Shown here: positions 16,569 through 26,015 of the stretch, one piece after another | How positions within the stretch are numbered: the first letter of the stretch is position 1 | Layout: each line of letters begins with the position of its first letter | From: Catenulispora pinistramenti | Lineage (GTDB): Bacteria > Actinomycetota > Actinomycetes > Streptomycetales > Catenulisporaceae | DNA: 64,000 bases | Assembly: GCF_018274385.1 (NCBI RefSeq) | Contig: NZ_JAAFYZ010000028.1 | Location: forward strand, 1-64,000 | Direction: 5' to 3' | The notes under the pieces: generated by a model | What the model saw: only the letters and a program-made list of their open reading frames with translations | Told to the model about the DNA's origin: nothing | Database searches by the model: none | Made by a program: the position numbers and the translations under genes

Positions 16569-16786
16569 CTCTTCGCGCCCTGACCCTCGGCCAGGCAGGC
16601 CGCGGAGGTGGACTCTCGCACCGCCCAGAACGTCGCTGGCCTGCGCTCAGGCGCTCAAGCAGCCCGGTCCTCTGGTGGCTGGTCGGTCGCAGCCCGTCCA
16701 GCGCCGCCCATCCCGAGTGACAACCCGCCCACAGACCGCCCAGACGCTCAACGCGCTCACTCACACATCACTACGGAGGCCCCACA

Positions 16787-17602
16787 ATGGCTCACCCGAC
16801 GGCCACCCCGCTGACCGACCCGCCCACGGCCCCGATCAGCGCAGTCCGAATCGCCCGCATCGGCGGCACCGCCGCCGAGGTCGCCGCAGCCGCGATCAGC
16901 GCCCACACGCTGTACCACTTGGGCGGTCAGCTCAACCTCGGGCCGTTCACAGCCTGGCTCCTGCCGGCCGCGTTGGACGCCTACGCGTTCACGGCGCTGG
17001 CCGTCGGCTACAGCCTCCCGGCCAACCACCCGGGCCAGAAGCCCGTCCTCCGAAACGCCCGCCTCGCATTCGCGATGACCCTGGGCTGCAACGCGCTAGA
17101 CCACGTTCTTCAGAAGGTCGGCCACCTGATCGACCCGACCGCCCGTGACCTGCTCTTGGCGGCCGTAGCGACCCTGCCCCCGCTCGTCGTCGAGCGGCTC
17201 CTCAATCTGCAGAGCCTCTTGGCCGACCACCGCAGTGCGCGGGCCGATCAACTGCCGACCGACCCGCGCAACCTCCTCGACCAACCGGGCACGGTGGACG
17301 CGGGAACAAGCCCGGACCAGGCCACTCCACCACACAAGCGCCCCGACTGGACCAACCTCGGGTATGCAGTGTTTGCAGAACTAGCAGACCGGCTGGGTCA
17401 TCGCCCGTCGGGTCGCGAATTCCAGGCCGCCCTGGCGCTCCGGGCCGAAGAGCTCATCGCGGCCGATCAACTGCCCAACAGCGTACGAACACCGTCGCTC
17501 TCGTCAGCTAAGCGAATCCGAGCGGCTATCGAGTCGCAGATCGTAAATCAGGTGAGTCGCGTTCCCGATAGCGCCGATCACCAACTGGATCGGAAGGTCT
17601 GA
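16787..17602 (+). CDS. DUF2637-type membrane protein (Spd-like), 3' end formed by an IS
   Basis: A 271-aa protein. Four hydrophobic helices span about 20-150, and a cytoplasmic tail carries a winged-helix-like segment (YAVFAELADRLGHRPSGREF to the end). This is the DUF2637 layout seen on Streptomyces plasmids and elements, where such proteins are linked to spread or regulation. ATG 16787 has GGAGG upstream. Its TGA (17600-17602) lies inside the left terminal repeat of the IS1182 element, so the last codons may not be original. Confidence 0.75.
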   Translation: MAHPTATPLTDPPTAPISAVRIARIGGTAAEVAAAAISAHTLYHLGGQLNLGPFTAWLLPAALDAYAFTALAVGYSLPANHPGQKPVLRNARLAFAMTLGCNALDHVLQKVGHLIDPTARDLLLAAVATLPPLVVERLLNLQSLLADHRSARADQLPTDPRNLLDQPGTVDAGTSPDQATPPHKRPDWTNLGYAVFAELADRLGHRPSGREFQAALALRAEELIAADQLPNSVRTPSLSSAKRIRAAIESQIVNQVSRVPDSADHQLDRKV

Positions 17603-19393
17603 GCTTGACTCTGTTGGGGATCTTGGTGCTGCCGCGCTGTAGCAGTGGTCTGATGATGCATACTCGGGCTCGTTCGAAGGATTGTCGCAGTGAGTTGAGG
17701 TGCTCGTTGTCCGTCCGTCCCCGTCATAGTGAGCATGTTCCGGCTTTGACCGCGCAGGTCGCGCGGACGAGCAATCCAGGTGGAACGACGGCAATGTGGA
17801 TGCGCGACCGACTGGACGGCCTGTGGAGCGATGAGGACTTCCTCGGCTGGTATCCACGCGACGGGCGTCCCGAGCTCTCCCCGGCCCAACTGGCTACGGT
17901 CTGTGTGCTGCAGTTTTTGCTCGACCTGTCGGACCGTCAGGCTGCTGAGTCGGTGCGTTGCCGCATCGATTTCAAGTACGCCCTGGCCTGGACCTGGACG
18001 ATCCGGGCTTCCACCACAGTGTGCTGACCGACTTCCGCGAACGGCTGACCTGTGACGACCGCGCCGACCGTTTGCTGGATCTGGCGCTGGACCGCTTGAA
18101 GCAGGTCGGACTCGTGCGCGAGCGCACCACGCAGCGCACCGATTCCACCCACGTCCTGGCTGCGGTGCGCGATCTAACGCGGCTGGAGCTGGTCACCGAG
18201 TCGGTCCGCGCCGCGCTGGAGGAGGTAGCTCGCATGGCCGGGCATCTGCTGGTCGGGTTGGTCGACCAGGACTGGGGACGCCGCTACGGCCGTCCGGTGC
18301 GACTGGGCAAAAACCCCACACGGCCCAAGACCAGGATCCTGGCCGCAGGACGCCTGCCAGTTGCTCAAGCACCTGGACCAGAGCGGATCAGGATACCGGC
18401 CCGGCCCACAGGCCGAGGCCTTGCGGCAGATCGTCATGCAGAACCATTTCCGCGACACTGCCGGCCGCCTGCGCTGGCGCACCGCCGACGACGGCGGGCT
18501 GCTGCCCTCCTCGTTGGCGATCGTCTCTCCCCACGAAGCCACAGCGCGCTACGTCCGCCACGGCCACATCATCAACTGGAAGGGGTTCGCCGCCCACCTC
18601 ACCGAGACCTGTGCCCCGGACAGCGTCAACGTGATCACGGACGTGGCCACCACCTCGGCCGCCGCGCGCCGCGGACTACTGCCCGTCGAGCATCTGGTCG
18701 ACGGCGGCTACACCTCCCTGGTCCACCTGGAACGCGCCGCCCGCGAACCCCAGGTCACCGTCAGCAGGCCGCTGCCGGGAAACCCCACCGGCCAGCACCG
18801 CAAGAACGAAGGCTACGACCGGGACGACTTCCACATCGACTTCGACCGCCGAGAAGTCACCTGCCCGCAGGGCCAGGTCAGCCAGGGTTGGCACGGGCCC
18901 CATCCGGCATCCTTGCCCACCGCGGCCCCGCTGATCGTCGCCCGGTTCACCAAGGGCCAGTGCCAACCGTGCCCGGCCCGCACGCAGTGCACCAGCTCTC
19001 GCGACGGCGCCCGCAACGTGGGCTTCCCCGCGCGAGAACTGCGCGACCTGCAAGTGCGCGTCCGCGCTGAGCAACAAACACCCGGCTGGAAGACCCGCTA
19101 CGCAATCCGCTCCGGAGTTGAGAGCACCATGAACGATTTTGCCCACGGGCACGGCATGCGCCGCTGCCGCTACCGAGAAGAGCCCAAAGCACACGTGCAA
19201 CACGTGCTGACAGCCATCGCCGTGAACATCGAGCGCCTCAGCGCCCGGCCGACTGCCGAGGAAACCTCCCCAGCAAGACCGCCGACCGCCCTCCAGACCT
19301 TTCTTGACCACCAGGGAATCCACCGCTCGAAGTCCCGGCGAACCCTCTGCACCTGACCTCGACCACCAAGATCCCCGACGGATTCAAGCTTAG
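17599..19393 (+). mobile_element. IS1182-family insertion sequence, inactivated
   Basis: Terminal inverted repeats of about 32 bp bound it. The left end (17599-17630) and the reverse complement of the right end (19362-19393) share CT.AGCTTGA.TC, then GT.GGGGATCTTGGTG. Inside is one transposase gene broken by two frameshifts. I see no clear target duplication outside the repeats. It inserted at the 3' end of the DUF2637 gene and separates the ICE genes from the accessory region. Confidence 0.85.
17794..19356 (+). pseudogene. IS1182-family transposase, two frameshifts
   Basis: The reading passes through three frames. Frame one (17794-about 18000) has MWMRDRLDGLWSDEDF, then FLLDLSDRQAAES. Frame two (about 17990-18345) has VLTDFRERL and RTDSTHVLAAVRDL, the DST of the catalytic core. 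Frame three (about 18355-19356) has [31 protein letters not shown] and AIAVNIERL. The second break sits at ILAAG, where one or more bases are missing before [11 protein letters not shown] would follow. All conserved blocks are present, so the element is recently inactivated. Confidence 0.88.
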
Positions 19394-19407
19394 CCTGATC
19401 AAACCTC

Positions 19408-19872
19408 TTACTGTGGCGGCAGCGATACTTGCGCGTTCGGGTTGGGAAGCGGATTGACCTGTGTGCACGAGATTTCGGCAGGCTCCGGTGCAACCGATTC
19501 TGAACGCTGAACCGTGCCCTGGAAGCAAGCGATTTTCAGCCCATCGCTGATAGACCCCGGGTCAGCATAGCGAGCACTCATAGCGAAACTGATCACCACC
19601 GTGCCGTTCTTGTCCACGGCATCGACCCTGTCTGGACCGGGTCTCGTCGTGGCCAGCGTTTTCAGCTGTCCTACGGTCAGCGGGCCGGCGTGAAGCGCCG
19701 TCGCGGCGGCGGCGAGGTAGCTGGCCGCATTCGTCTCGATCACTTTGCTCGCCGCAGCCTCTTGCTTGTCTGCTATCGAGTTGTCGCGGTGCCAGCTGAT
19801 GAGCAGAATCGCCCCGTACAGCACGGCCCCACCGATGACAACAGACATCACGATAATGAATCCCCTACGCAA
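19408..19872 (-). CDS. Small membrane-anchored protein
   Basis: A 154-aa protein with one N-terminal helix (IIVMSVVIGGAVLYGAILLI) and an extracytoplasmic part with two Cys (IACFQGT, ISCTQVN) that could pair. The start is uncertain: TTG 19872 has AGGAGGAATT upstream, while ATG 19848 lacks one. No family recognised. It follows the SGNH protein gene on the same strand by 86 bp and may be co-transcribed. Confidence 0.6.
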   Translation of the reverse strand: MRRGFIIVMSVVIGGAVLYGAILLISWHRDNSIADKQEAAASKVIETNAASYLAAAATALHAGPLTVGQLKTLATTRPGPDRVDAVDKNGTVVISFAMSARYADPGSISDGLKIACFQGTVQRSESVAPEPAEISCTQVNPLPNPNAQVSLPPQ

Positions 19873-19958
19873 CGCGTCAATTCCTCCTGCAGTTGATCGC
19901 CGGGGGGCCGGGAGCAGTATGGCCAGCCTGCTCCCGGCCCCTCGGCGAGTGTGGTCTA

Positions 19959-22900
19959 TCAGTAGTTTGCCGCTCTGAGGGCGTTCAGGAACGCCGCTGC
20001 GTAGATGGGTGTGCCGGTGTTGTTCGGATGGTAGCTCTCCATGCTGCCACAAGGCAGTTTGCTGCCAGGGCAGGAGAAGTCTCCAGGTCCTGTCGGCGCC
20101 GCGACGGCGTCGTTGATCCCAGATGTCGCGTTGTCGCAGATGCGGTGGTTGGAGAACTCGGCGTTCGGCCAGTAAAACGTCGCCGGCACGTGGGCCTGGC
20201 TGGCAACTGCCGTCGCCACCGCGTCGGCCTCGTGGGTCTCCATGTAGTCGGCCCAGCCGTTCAGCTGGGACGCGTTCGAGGACGCCATGACGCTACACCC
20301 GAGGATGACGTTGGGGGCGTTGAACAACTCGGGGTAACCCAGCAGAACGATCTTCGCGTTCGGCGCCTTGTCGTGGATCGCCGCCAGGACGCCCGGGATA
20401 TTCGCCGTCGCAGCGACGATGTCCCCCTTGACCTTCGAGTCCGCGGGACAGTCGAGCTCGACGCAGTGCTTGACAACGTCGCTGAACCCGGCATCGTTTC
20501 CGCCAATAGTGAGCGCCACCAGGGTCGTGTGCTCGTCAAGGAACCCCGCAGCGATCTGTGGAACCTCGTGGTATTGGCCCATAGTGCCCCAGATAGGTTG
20601 ATTCGTTTTGGTGTCAACGAGTTCACCGGGGCCGAAGTTGTATGTATACGCCCCCGAACAGGCCGTCGATTGGTAGTCGAGGCTGTCGCCGAACACATCG
20701 GCCGTCTTGCCGATGGTGTTGGTCTGGTGCGGCAGCGTAGTCAGGCGGATCCACGAGTTCTGGCTCTGTCGGCATGCGTTCCAAGTCGCGTCCGGCGAGG
20801 TCGAAGTGTCCTGGCTCGCATACGGGCCCACATCTGTACCGGGCAGGTACGGTTCGGCGCCCTCCCCGGAGGAGTATGAGTCGCCCATCGCCACTACGAA
20901 GTCTGACGGCTGGCCCGGCAGTTGCTGAAAGGCTATGGCATCCCACGCGATGTCCGCCGAGCCGGTGCCGTCGCCGTCCATTGTCGTGTTGCTCAGGGAC
21001 ACACTGGTCGGTCCCGATCCGCTGTTCGTGAACTGGAAGGTCCCCAAGCTCACCCAGGTGTTCTGTCTCAGGTGAGTGTTGATGATCCGAGTCTCGGACT
21101 TGCCGTCGCCCGTATTGATCACGTACGCGGCCTGCTGTGTGGTCGCTGCGATGTCAGGGATGTGAGTCATGACTCGCACCCAGCCATTGAGCTTCGCCGA
21201 CGGCGTCCACGTTCCTGTGACCGTCAGGTTGCCGCCTGGTCCGCCACCATAGTTGTACTGCGCTCCCTGGGTACCGGCACCGCGAGTGTGGGCGAACCAC
21301 ATGTGCCCGTCGAAGCCTGCGGAGAGTTGGTGCAGGTCTTCCTTTGCTTCGTAGGCGCCGCTGGCGTCCCCGTAGAAGTTGAAGGCGAACGATCCGGCGT
21401 CGACGGCCGTTTTCGAGCCCGAAGCACAACCGACCTGGATCGGTGCTGAGTCCGGAACCGAGGTGACGACGCTGGTGTTCGGGGCGTTCGGTAGGACGCA
21501 GTCTCCGGTGGTCGGATAGGTGGTGCCGTGCGCGTCACCGGGTTCGCTGCGTGGCGTCTTATAGGTCATCGTCTCGTTGCCGCAATCGGCGGGGCAGGTC
21601 TTCCAGGTGACCGACTGGTGATACCACAAGGCCTGGTTGCAAGCGAGAGTCGTGCACTTCGGCGGGTTGGTGGGGTCGCAACCGTTGCTGGCGTCACAGA
21701 AGGCGTTCAGCGGCGGCTTCACAGTCGTCCGGTCTCCGACGGCATTCCACCATGCGGCCTGGTAACCGTGAGTGTTCCCATTGTTCTGCAGCCCGTTGTC
21801 GTCATAGGAGTAGCCGGCGTCGATGGGCCAAGCCGCCCAGCCAAGTACCTTCTCCTCGTACGGCCAGTCCTGCGGGTGCCCGGCGTCGCTGTAGGTGTTG
21901 TTGTCCAAGAACGGGTGCCGGTTCGGCGGATAGTTCGGGTTGGCCGGGTTGTTCAACCAGCCCAGACCCCAGGCAGTCATGCCGGCGGTGGGGATGTTCA
22001 AGCCCTCGTTGTAGTCCCACAGGGCCGCGAACCAGTTCTCGAGCTTCGAGGGGTCATCGTTGTTGAGGGTGATCGGCTGCGCCAGCATGTGCAGTTCGTT
22101 CCACTTGCTCTCGAGGATCCGCAGACTGGCAGCGATGTTGGTCGCGTAGTCCACCGCGACGGCGGTCTGCTCGTCCGGCGGCAGGGCGACTTCGCCAGGC
22201 TTCTCCTGGCCGGCCATCCGCATGCCGTCGGTCACCTGACCGACACCGTAACCACAGTCGGCTTTCGACCAGTTGACCGCCCACGAGCCTGGGTCGTAGC
22301 CGGGAGTGGCCGATACCTTGACGCCGTAGAAATTGGCCACCAACGGGTTGCCGTACTCGCCTGGCAGCGCGTGACCTGTGGCCTGCCAAAGATTGGACTC
22401 CTGGGCCAACACGCCGAGCAGCACCTGGGCCGGAACGCGGGCAGTGGATCCGGGCAGTGGCTGTCCGTCGGTCCCGACCAGCGGGATCGACGGGAACATG
22501 CCCTGCGGGGTCCAGGCCGCCAAACCACTGTTCTTCCAGTTCGTCGGCCGCTGTACGTTCAGGATGCCGCGGACCGCGTCGTCCACAGCCCACTCGACCT
22601 GGTTCGGCGTTGGCTGGTAGACCTGCGTGTTCGCATCATTGCGGGCTACAGAACAAGATCGGTCGGCATCGACCGGGTCAGTGGGCGATCCGGTCGTGGC
22701 CGCCGTCCCGACGCCGTGTGCCTTAGACGTTGGAGCCATCCGCATCAAAGCGGGCGTTGGCACGCCGCCACCGGCTGGCGACTGCTGGTCGGAGGCAACC
22801 GTGAAGTCGACCGATTTCGACGTTCCAGCTATGTCCGCCTTGATGGAGAAAGGGGCCGGCACCGAAGCGTCAGCCTCGGGTGACCCAGCGACTCGCGTCT

Positions 22901-23975
22901 GCGCCATCCGCTGCCCGAGGTCGGCCGGCTGGGCCGAGCGCACCACCAATCGCGCTTCGGTTGAGACCATACTGTCCACGTCCGCTGCCACCTGCATGAC
23001 GTCACCCGGCAAGGCTTTGACCGTTTTAGCCTCCCCGGTGATAAAGACGCGGCCCGCAGTGCCGGCTGCGATACCGACTGCGGAAGCCGGGCCGGACCCC
23101 AAAATCGAAACAGTGCCACCCGCCATCCGCTTGGCTGTCGCCGACGAGGCATCCTGCTCGACGTAGTCCAGCCCGTTGTGCGCGTCCGGGTGCAGATCGA
23201 ACAATGTGCCCTTGCCATGGGCGACCTCGGTCACCGCCCCGCTTCCGTCGATCGAGTCGAGGACGGAGCCCTTGGCTCCGAGGAGTTTGTTCCCTACCGG
23301 AACCGCGGAGGTTATCTGACCCGGGACCGTAACGATCTTTCCGACCGAACCAGTCGCCGCGTCGATCGGTATCAACCGTGTTTGCCCGGCCGCCGAATTC
23401 TCTTGGGTAAGTACCGCCGACTCGCCTACGCCGCAGCCGGGACTAAAGTAGGCGAGCGTCGTCGTCACCGGAAGCTTCGTAACCTTCCCGGTATCCAGAT
23501 CGACGACTGCGGCGAACGCACCTCGCTCGAACATCGTTGCGTCATTCGACGCAGAGCGTGGCGCGTAGCTAACGACCGCGTGCGTTCCGGATCCAGTCAC
23601 ACAGGCGTTACCGATCCACTGATCGTCGGTAAGCCCCGGCTCCGACAACACTGTGGCCTCGCGCCACTGATAGGCGTTCTTGCTGTCCGCCACCAACACG
23701 TGGAGGCCGTTACCATCGCCGACGACCTGAACTGCGCGGTCTGTAGACGTCCGCCAGTCGCGGGGCAGCACTTGGTCTGGATCGTTCACCCGGTCCGATT
23801 GAGCGGCCGGAGATTGCGGCTGGTTCGAAGTCTGGCGCTTACCCGACGGTGAATCCGGTGGTTTCTGGACTGTGGTGGCAACAGATGTTTGAGCGGCACC
23901 GACGACGAAGACTGTTGCCAGCGTCACCAGCGCGAGAGAACGTCTCGTCCGCCTTGATTGTCGTTGAGTACGCAA
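19959..23975 (-). CDS. Large secreted multidomain protein with C-terminal SGNH hydrolase
   Basis: A 1338-aa secreted protein: signal peptide about 1-35, then a beta-rich region to about 430. A lytic-transglycosylase-like segment follows (VLLGVLAQESNLWQATGH about 520, GYGVGQVTDGM about 570). Next is a golvesin/Xly-CBD-like beta domain (AYVINTGDGKSETRI to WVSLGTFQF, about 947-985), and finally an SGNH esterase domain with GDSYSSGEG (about 1032), GGNDAGF (about 1157) and SYHPNN (about 1315). It probably acts on cell wall or extracellular polymer. TTG start at 23975 has no clear RBS. Conserved in layout with Streptomyces secreted SGNH proteins. Confidence 0.85.
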   Translation of the reverse strand: MRTQRQSRRTRRSLALVTLATVFVVGAAQTSVATTVQKPPDSPSGKRQTSNQPQSPAAQSDRVNDPDQVLPRDWRTSTDRAVQVVGDGNGLHVLVADSKNAYQWREATVLSEPGLTDDQWIGNACVTGSGTHAVVSYAPRSASNDATMFERGAFAAVVDLDTGKVTKLPVTTTLAYFSPGCGVGESAVLTQENSAAGQTRLIPIDAATGSVGKIVTVPGQITSAVPVGNKLLGAKGSVLDSIDGSGAVTEVAHGKGTLFDLHPDAHNGLDYVEQDASSATAKRMAGGTVSILGSGPASAVGIAAGTAGRVFITGEAKTVKALPGDVMQVAADVDSMVSTEARLVVRSAQPADLGQRMAQTRVAGSPEADASVPAPFSIKADIAGTSKSVDFTVASDQQSPAGGGVPTPALMRMAPTSKAHGVGTAATTGSPTDPVDADRSCSVARNDANTQVYQPTPNQVEWAVDDAVRGILNVQRPTNWKNSGLAAWTPQGMFPSIPLVGTDGQPLPGSTARVPAQVLLGVLAQESNLWQATGHALPGEYGNPLVANFYGVKVSATPGYDPGSWAVNWSKADCGYGVGQVTDGMRMAGQEKPGEVALPPDEQTAVAVDYATNIAASLRILESKWNELHMLAQPITLNNDDPSKLENWFAALWDYNEGLNIPTAGMTAWGLGWLNNPANPNYPPNRHPFLDNNTYSDAGHPQDWPYEEKVLGWAAWPIDAGYSYDDNGLQNNGNTHGYQAAWWNAVGDRTTVKPPLNAFCDASNGCDPTNPPKCTTLACNQALWYHQSVTWKTCPADCGNETMTYKTPRSEPGDAHGTTYPTTGDCVLPNAPNTSVVTSVPDSAPIQVGCASGSKTAVDAGSFAFNFYGDASGAYEAKEDLHQLSAGFDGHMWFAHTRGAGTQGAQYNYGGGPGGNLTVTGTWTPSAKLNGWVRVMTHIPDIAATTQQAAYVINTGDGKSETRIINTHLRQNTWVSLGTFQFTNSGSGPTSVSLSNTTMDGDGTGSADIAWDAIAFQQLPGQPSDFVVAMGDSYSSGEGAEPYLPGTDVGPYASQDTSTSPDATWNACRQSQNSWIRLTTLPHQTNTIGKTADVFGDSLDYQSTACSGAYTYNFGPGELVDTKTNQPIWGTMGQYHEVPQIAAGFLDEHTTLVALTIGGNDAGFSDVVKHCVELDCPADSKVKGDIVAATANIPGVLAAIHDKAPNAKIVLLGYPELFNAPNVILGCSVMASSNASQLNGWADYMETHEADAVATAVASQAHVPATFYWPNAEFSNHRICDNATSGINDAVAAPTGPGDFSCPGSKLPCGSMESYHPNNTGTPIYAAAFLNALRAANY

Positions 23976-24974
23976 TTCGAATCCTAGGATAGGAGGTTCC
24001 GAGCACCATCGAGGTGATATTCGCCTTTGCGACCGTCATGCCGACCGTTCAGGCAAACGGGCCGACTGTCGCCCCTAGAGAACGCCTTGGAGCTCGCCTC
24101 GGCGCCGGTCGTCCAGGGTGTCAGAGGAAAATCGCGACGCAACTAGTTCGTCAGAGCTTCAGCTCGCTTGTGAAGCCGGCGAGGATCAGACGCCTGGCTT
24201 TCTGTCGTAGCATGTTGTCACTGCTCCTTCTTGTCGTACTACCGATGGGTCGTTGCCGTGCGGTGGTGCGGATGGAGCACACGGGTGGCCTCGCTTTCCA
24301 GAGCGGGGCCACCCGGCACACGGACCCTTGTAAGGGTCCTTCGATACGCCGGAGTGCTATGGGTCAGCATCCAGATCACTCCTTACCGTGTCAATCGACC
24401 CTCAACGCGGTACGCCGCGCGACCAGCTACTTTGTGTAGCACCCCGCCGAACAGACCAGTAAAATCGGACACCCTTCTGATCGATTCGTCCATTTTTGTA
24501 ATGATTCATACATGGGCGTATTTTGTCGCATGTATCACGAGTAAAGTATTAGTAAAGAGATCTTCGTACCCTGATAGACTTGACACGTTGGCCTCAACGC
24601 GTACGCGCCGGCACAGACCTGATGCAGACTCACATAAGCGTTCGTATGCTCCACCGCTTGGACCGGTCCAACAGGGTGGGACTGCGGCGCATGCTTTCCA
24701 CAGACACCAACGATCTGGGTCGGTTCACAGCCGGTGTCTAGTGGGCTGCACAGGTCTCGCGCACTCACCGGTTCGGTGGTGCCGGCTAGGACGGTGAGGG
24801 CGTGCAGGTAGACGGGGCCGTCCGGGAGATGTGGTACCGCCTCGTCGAGGGCGAGCGCCAGGATGACCTTGCGGGCGGTGGCCAGTTCAGCATCGGCTTC
24901 GCGCGACTGCCCGCTGCTGTTCACGATCTGCGATCTTGGCTAGCGCGGTTGTCATCTCAGGCGCCTTCACACGC
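23976..24974. other. Gene-poor accessory stretch
   Basis: About 1 kb without a convincing gene. It contains a 20-codon minus-strand frame with GGAG (24151-24213), two hairpins (24283-24314 and 24322-24339), and a minus-strand open frame (24535-24924) with ordinary amino-acid composition in its first 60 residues but no family I can name. The last is probably a decayed gene. Base composition falls around 24440-24580, typical of old insertion debris. Confidence 0.4.
24283..24339. terminator. Two strong palindromes
   Basis: GGGTGGCC (24283-24290) pairs with GGCCACCC (24307-24314), and the stem continues inward by about five more pairs (CGCT/AGCG). A second palindrome GGACCCTT/AAGGGTCC (24322-24339) follows 7 nt later. 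Their strand is unclear; a bidirectional terminator is the simplest reading. Confidence 0.45.
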
Positions 24975-25320
24975 TGCGCCAGGTAGGGATGACCTGGCCG
25001 GTGAGCCGGGCCGGCCACGACGGCAGCTACCGTCCAGCAGACCCTGGACTCGGCCGAGGCTTCACAGGATTCGTCGTCCCGAACCAGGCGGCGGTGCAGC
25101 ATCGAAGTGCCATTGCTCTTCTCCACCACCCACCGCTTGTTGGCTGGACCGCGATCCCCTGCTGCCCGGCGCGGCGCGTGACGATCTCCACATCGATACC
25201 GGAGTACGCACCATGCTCGAGGGCTAGTGTCTTGAAGCCCTGATCCACCCACGCGTTGGTCACGGTGCCGACCGTGGCGACCTCGTCCAGCAGCCGAGTC
25301 GGGTGCCGGACACGTTACCC
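24975..25320 (-). pseudogene. IS5-family transposase remnant (C-terminal part)
   Basis: Conserved C-terminal IS5-type blocks are split over two frames: WVDQGFKTLALEHGAYSGIDVEIV in meaning (25230-25160) and then RWVVEKSNGTSMLHRRLVRD (about 25135-25075). At least one frameshift and no N-terminal half remain. No terminal repeats recognised. It shows earlier transposition into this accessory region. Confidence 0.7.
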
Positions 25321-25326
25321 GTGCCT

Positions 25327-25656
25327 TCAAGACCGCGAAGGATGGAGTCGGCAGGCTACCCCGCTGCTACACGAAGCAAGGTGTGTAGCCACTATCAGCG
25401 CTGCTTGGACCCGCGACACGATGCCGAGCTTGGAGAAGATCTTGGTTGTGCAAGCTTTGACGGTCGATTCGCGGATGCCCAGTCCACGGGCAATGCCGCG
25501 GGTGCTCAGCCCCACGCCAATGCCTGACAAGACCTCTATCTCACGCGGCGTCAAAAGGCTGAGCTTGGGTTCGTGGACATCGGTAAACGAGCCGAAGCGT
25601 GTTAGCGGGCACGGCACCGAGCCAGATCCGGCACTGCCTGCGGCGATCTCGATCAT
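25327..25656 (-). CDS. LuxR-type HTH regulator (stand-alone DNA-binding domain)
   Basis: A 109-aa protein whose C-terminal part is a LuxR/FixJ HTH: LTPREIEVLSGIGVGLSTRG, then IARGLGIRESTVKACTTKIF. There is no receiver or PAS domain, so it is either a short regulator or a truncated response regulator. ATG 25656 follows AGAAGAGGGTG. It is divergent from the efflux operon at 26016, which it may control. Its 3' end abuts the IS5 remnant. Confidence 0.7.
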   Translation of the reverse strand: MIEIAAGSAGSGSVPCPLTRFGSFTDVHEPKLSLLTPREIEVLSGIGVGLSTRGIARGLGIRESTVKACTTKIFSKLGIVSRVQAALIVATHLASCSSGVACRLHPSRS

Positions 25657-26015
25657 GAAGCACCCTCTTCTCACAGTGACCACAGTCGACATGTCGAGGT
25701 GGAGCCGCTCCACAACGGGATGCGGCGGTAGCGCGAGGGGGTGCAACTAGATCATCGTTGCGACAGGACGAGGTCTTGTCAACGCCGACCAAGCAGTAAC
25801 ACAGAGGTTTGATAAAAGGGTTCAGCTACGCTACCCTCCGTTCGGGTGGGGTGTGCACTTTGATTTATCTCCGTTGCGGAGAGTGAGCAAGACTCAATAC
25901 CTGCTTGGCCTCTCAGAGCAGCTCGATTCGCCAATGAGCCAAGATCATCGCGGGGCCTCAGGGCGTACCGCGGTACGACACCACTTCTCCTGCACTCGGG
26001 CAAATAGGGAGCCGT

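Noticed and set aside
16535-16720. 61-codon GTG frame right after the 76-aa gene
   Set aside because: Its first codons form a perfect 12-bp terminator hairpin and there is no RBS.
17599-19393. Target-site duplication around the IS1182 copy
   Set aside because: The similar flanking words turned out to be part of the terminal inverted repeats, in inverted and not direct orientation.
24151-24213. 20-codon minus-strand frame with GGAG, considered as a peptide-antibiotic precursor near the exporter
   Set aside because: Too short, no leader/core organisation or Cys/Ser/Thr-rich core, and no modification enzymes nearby.
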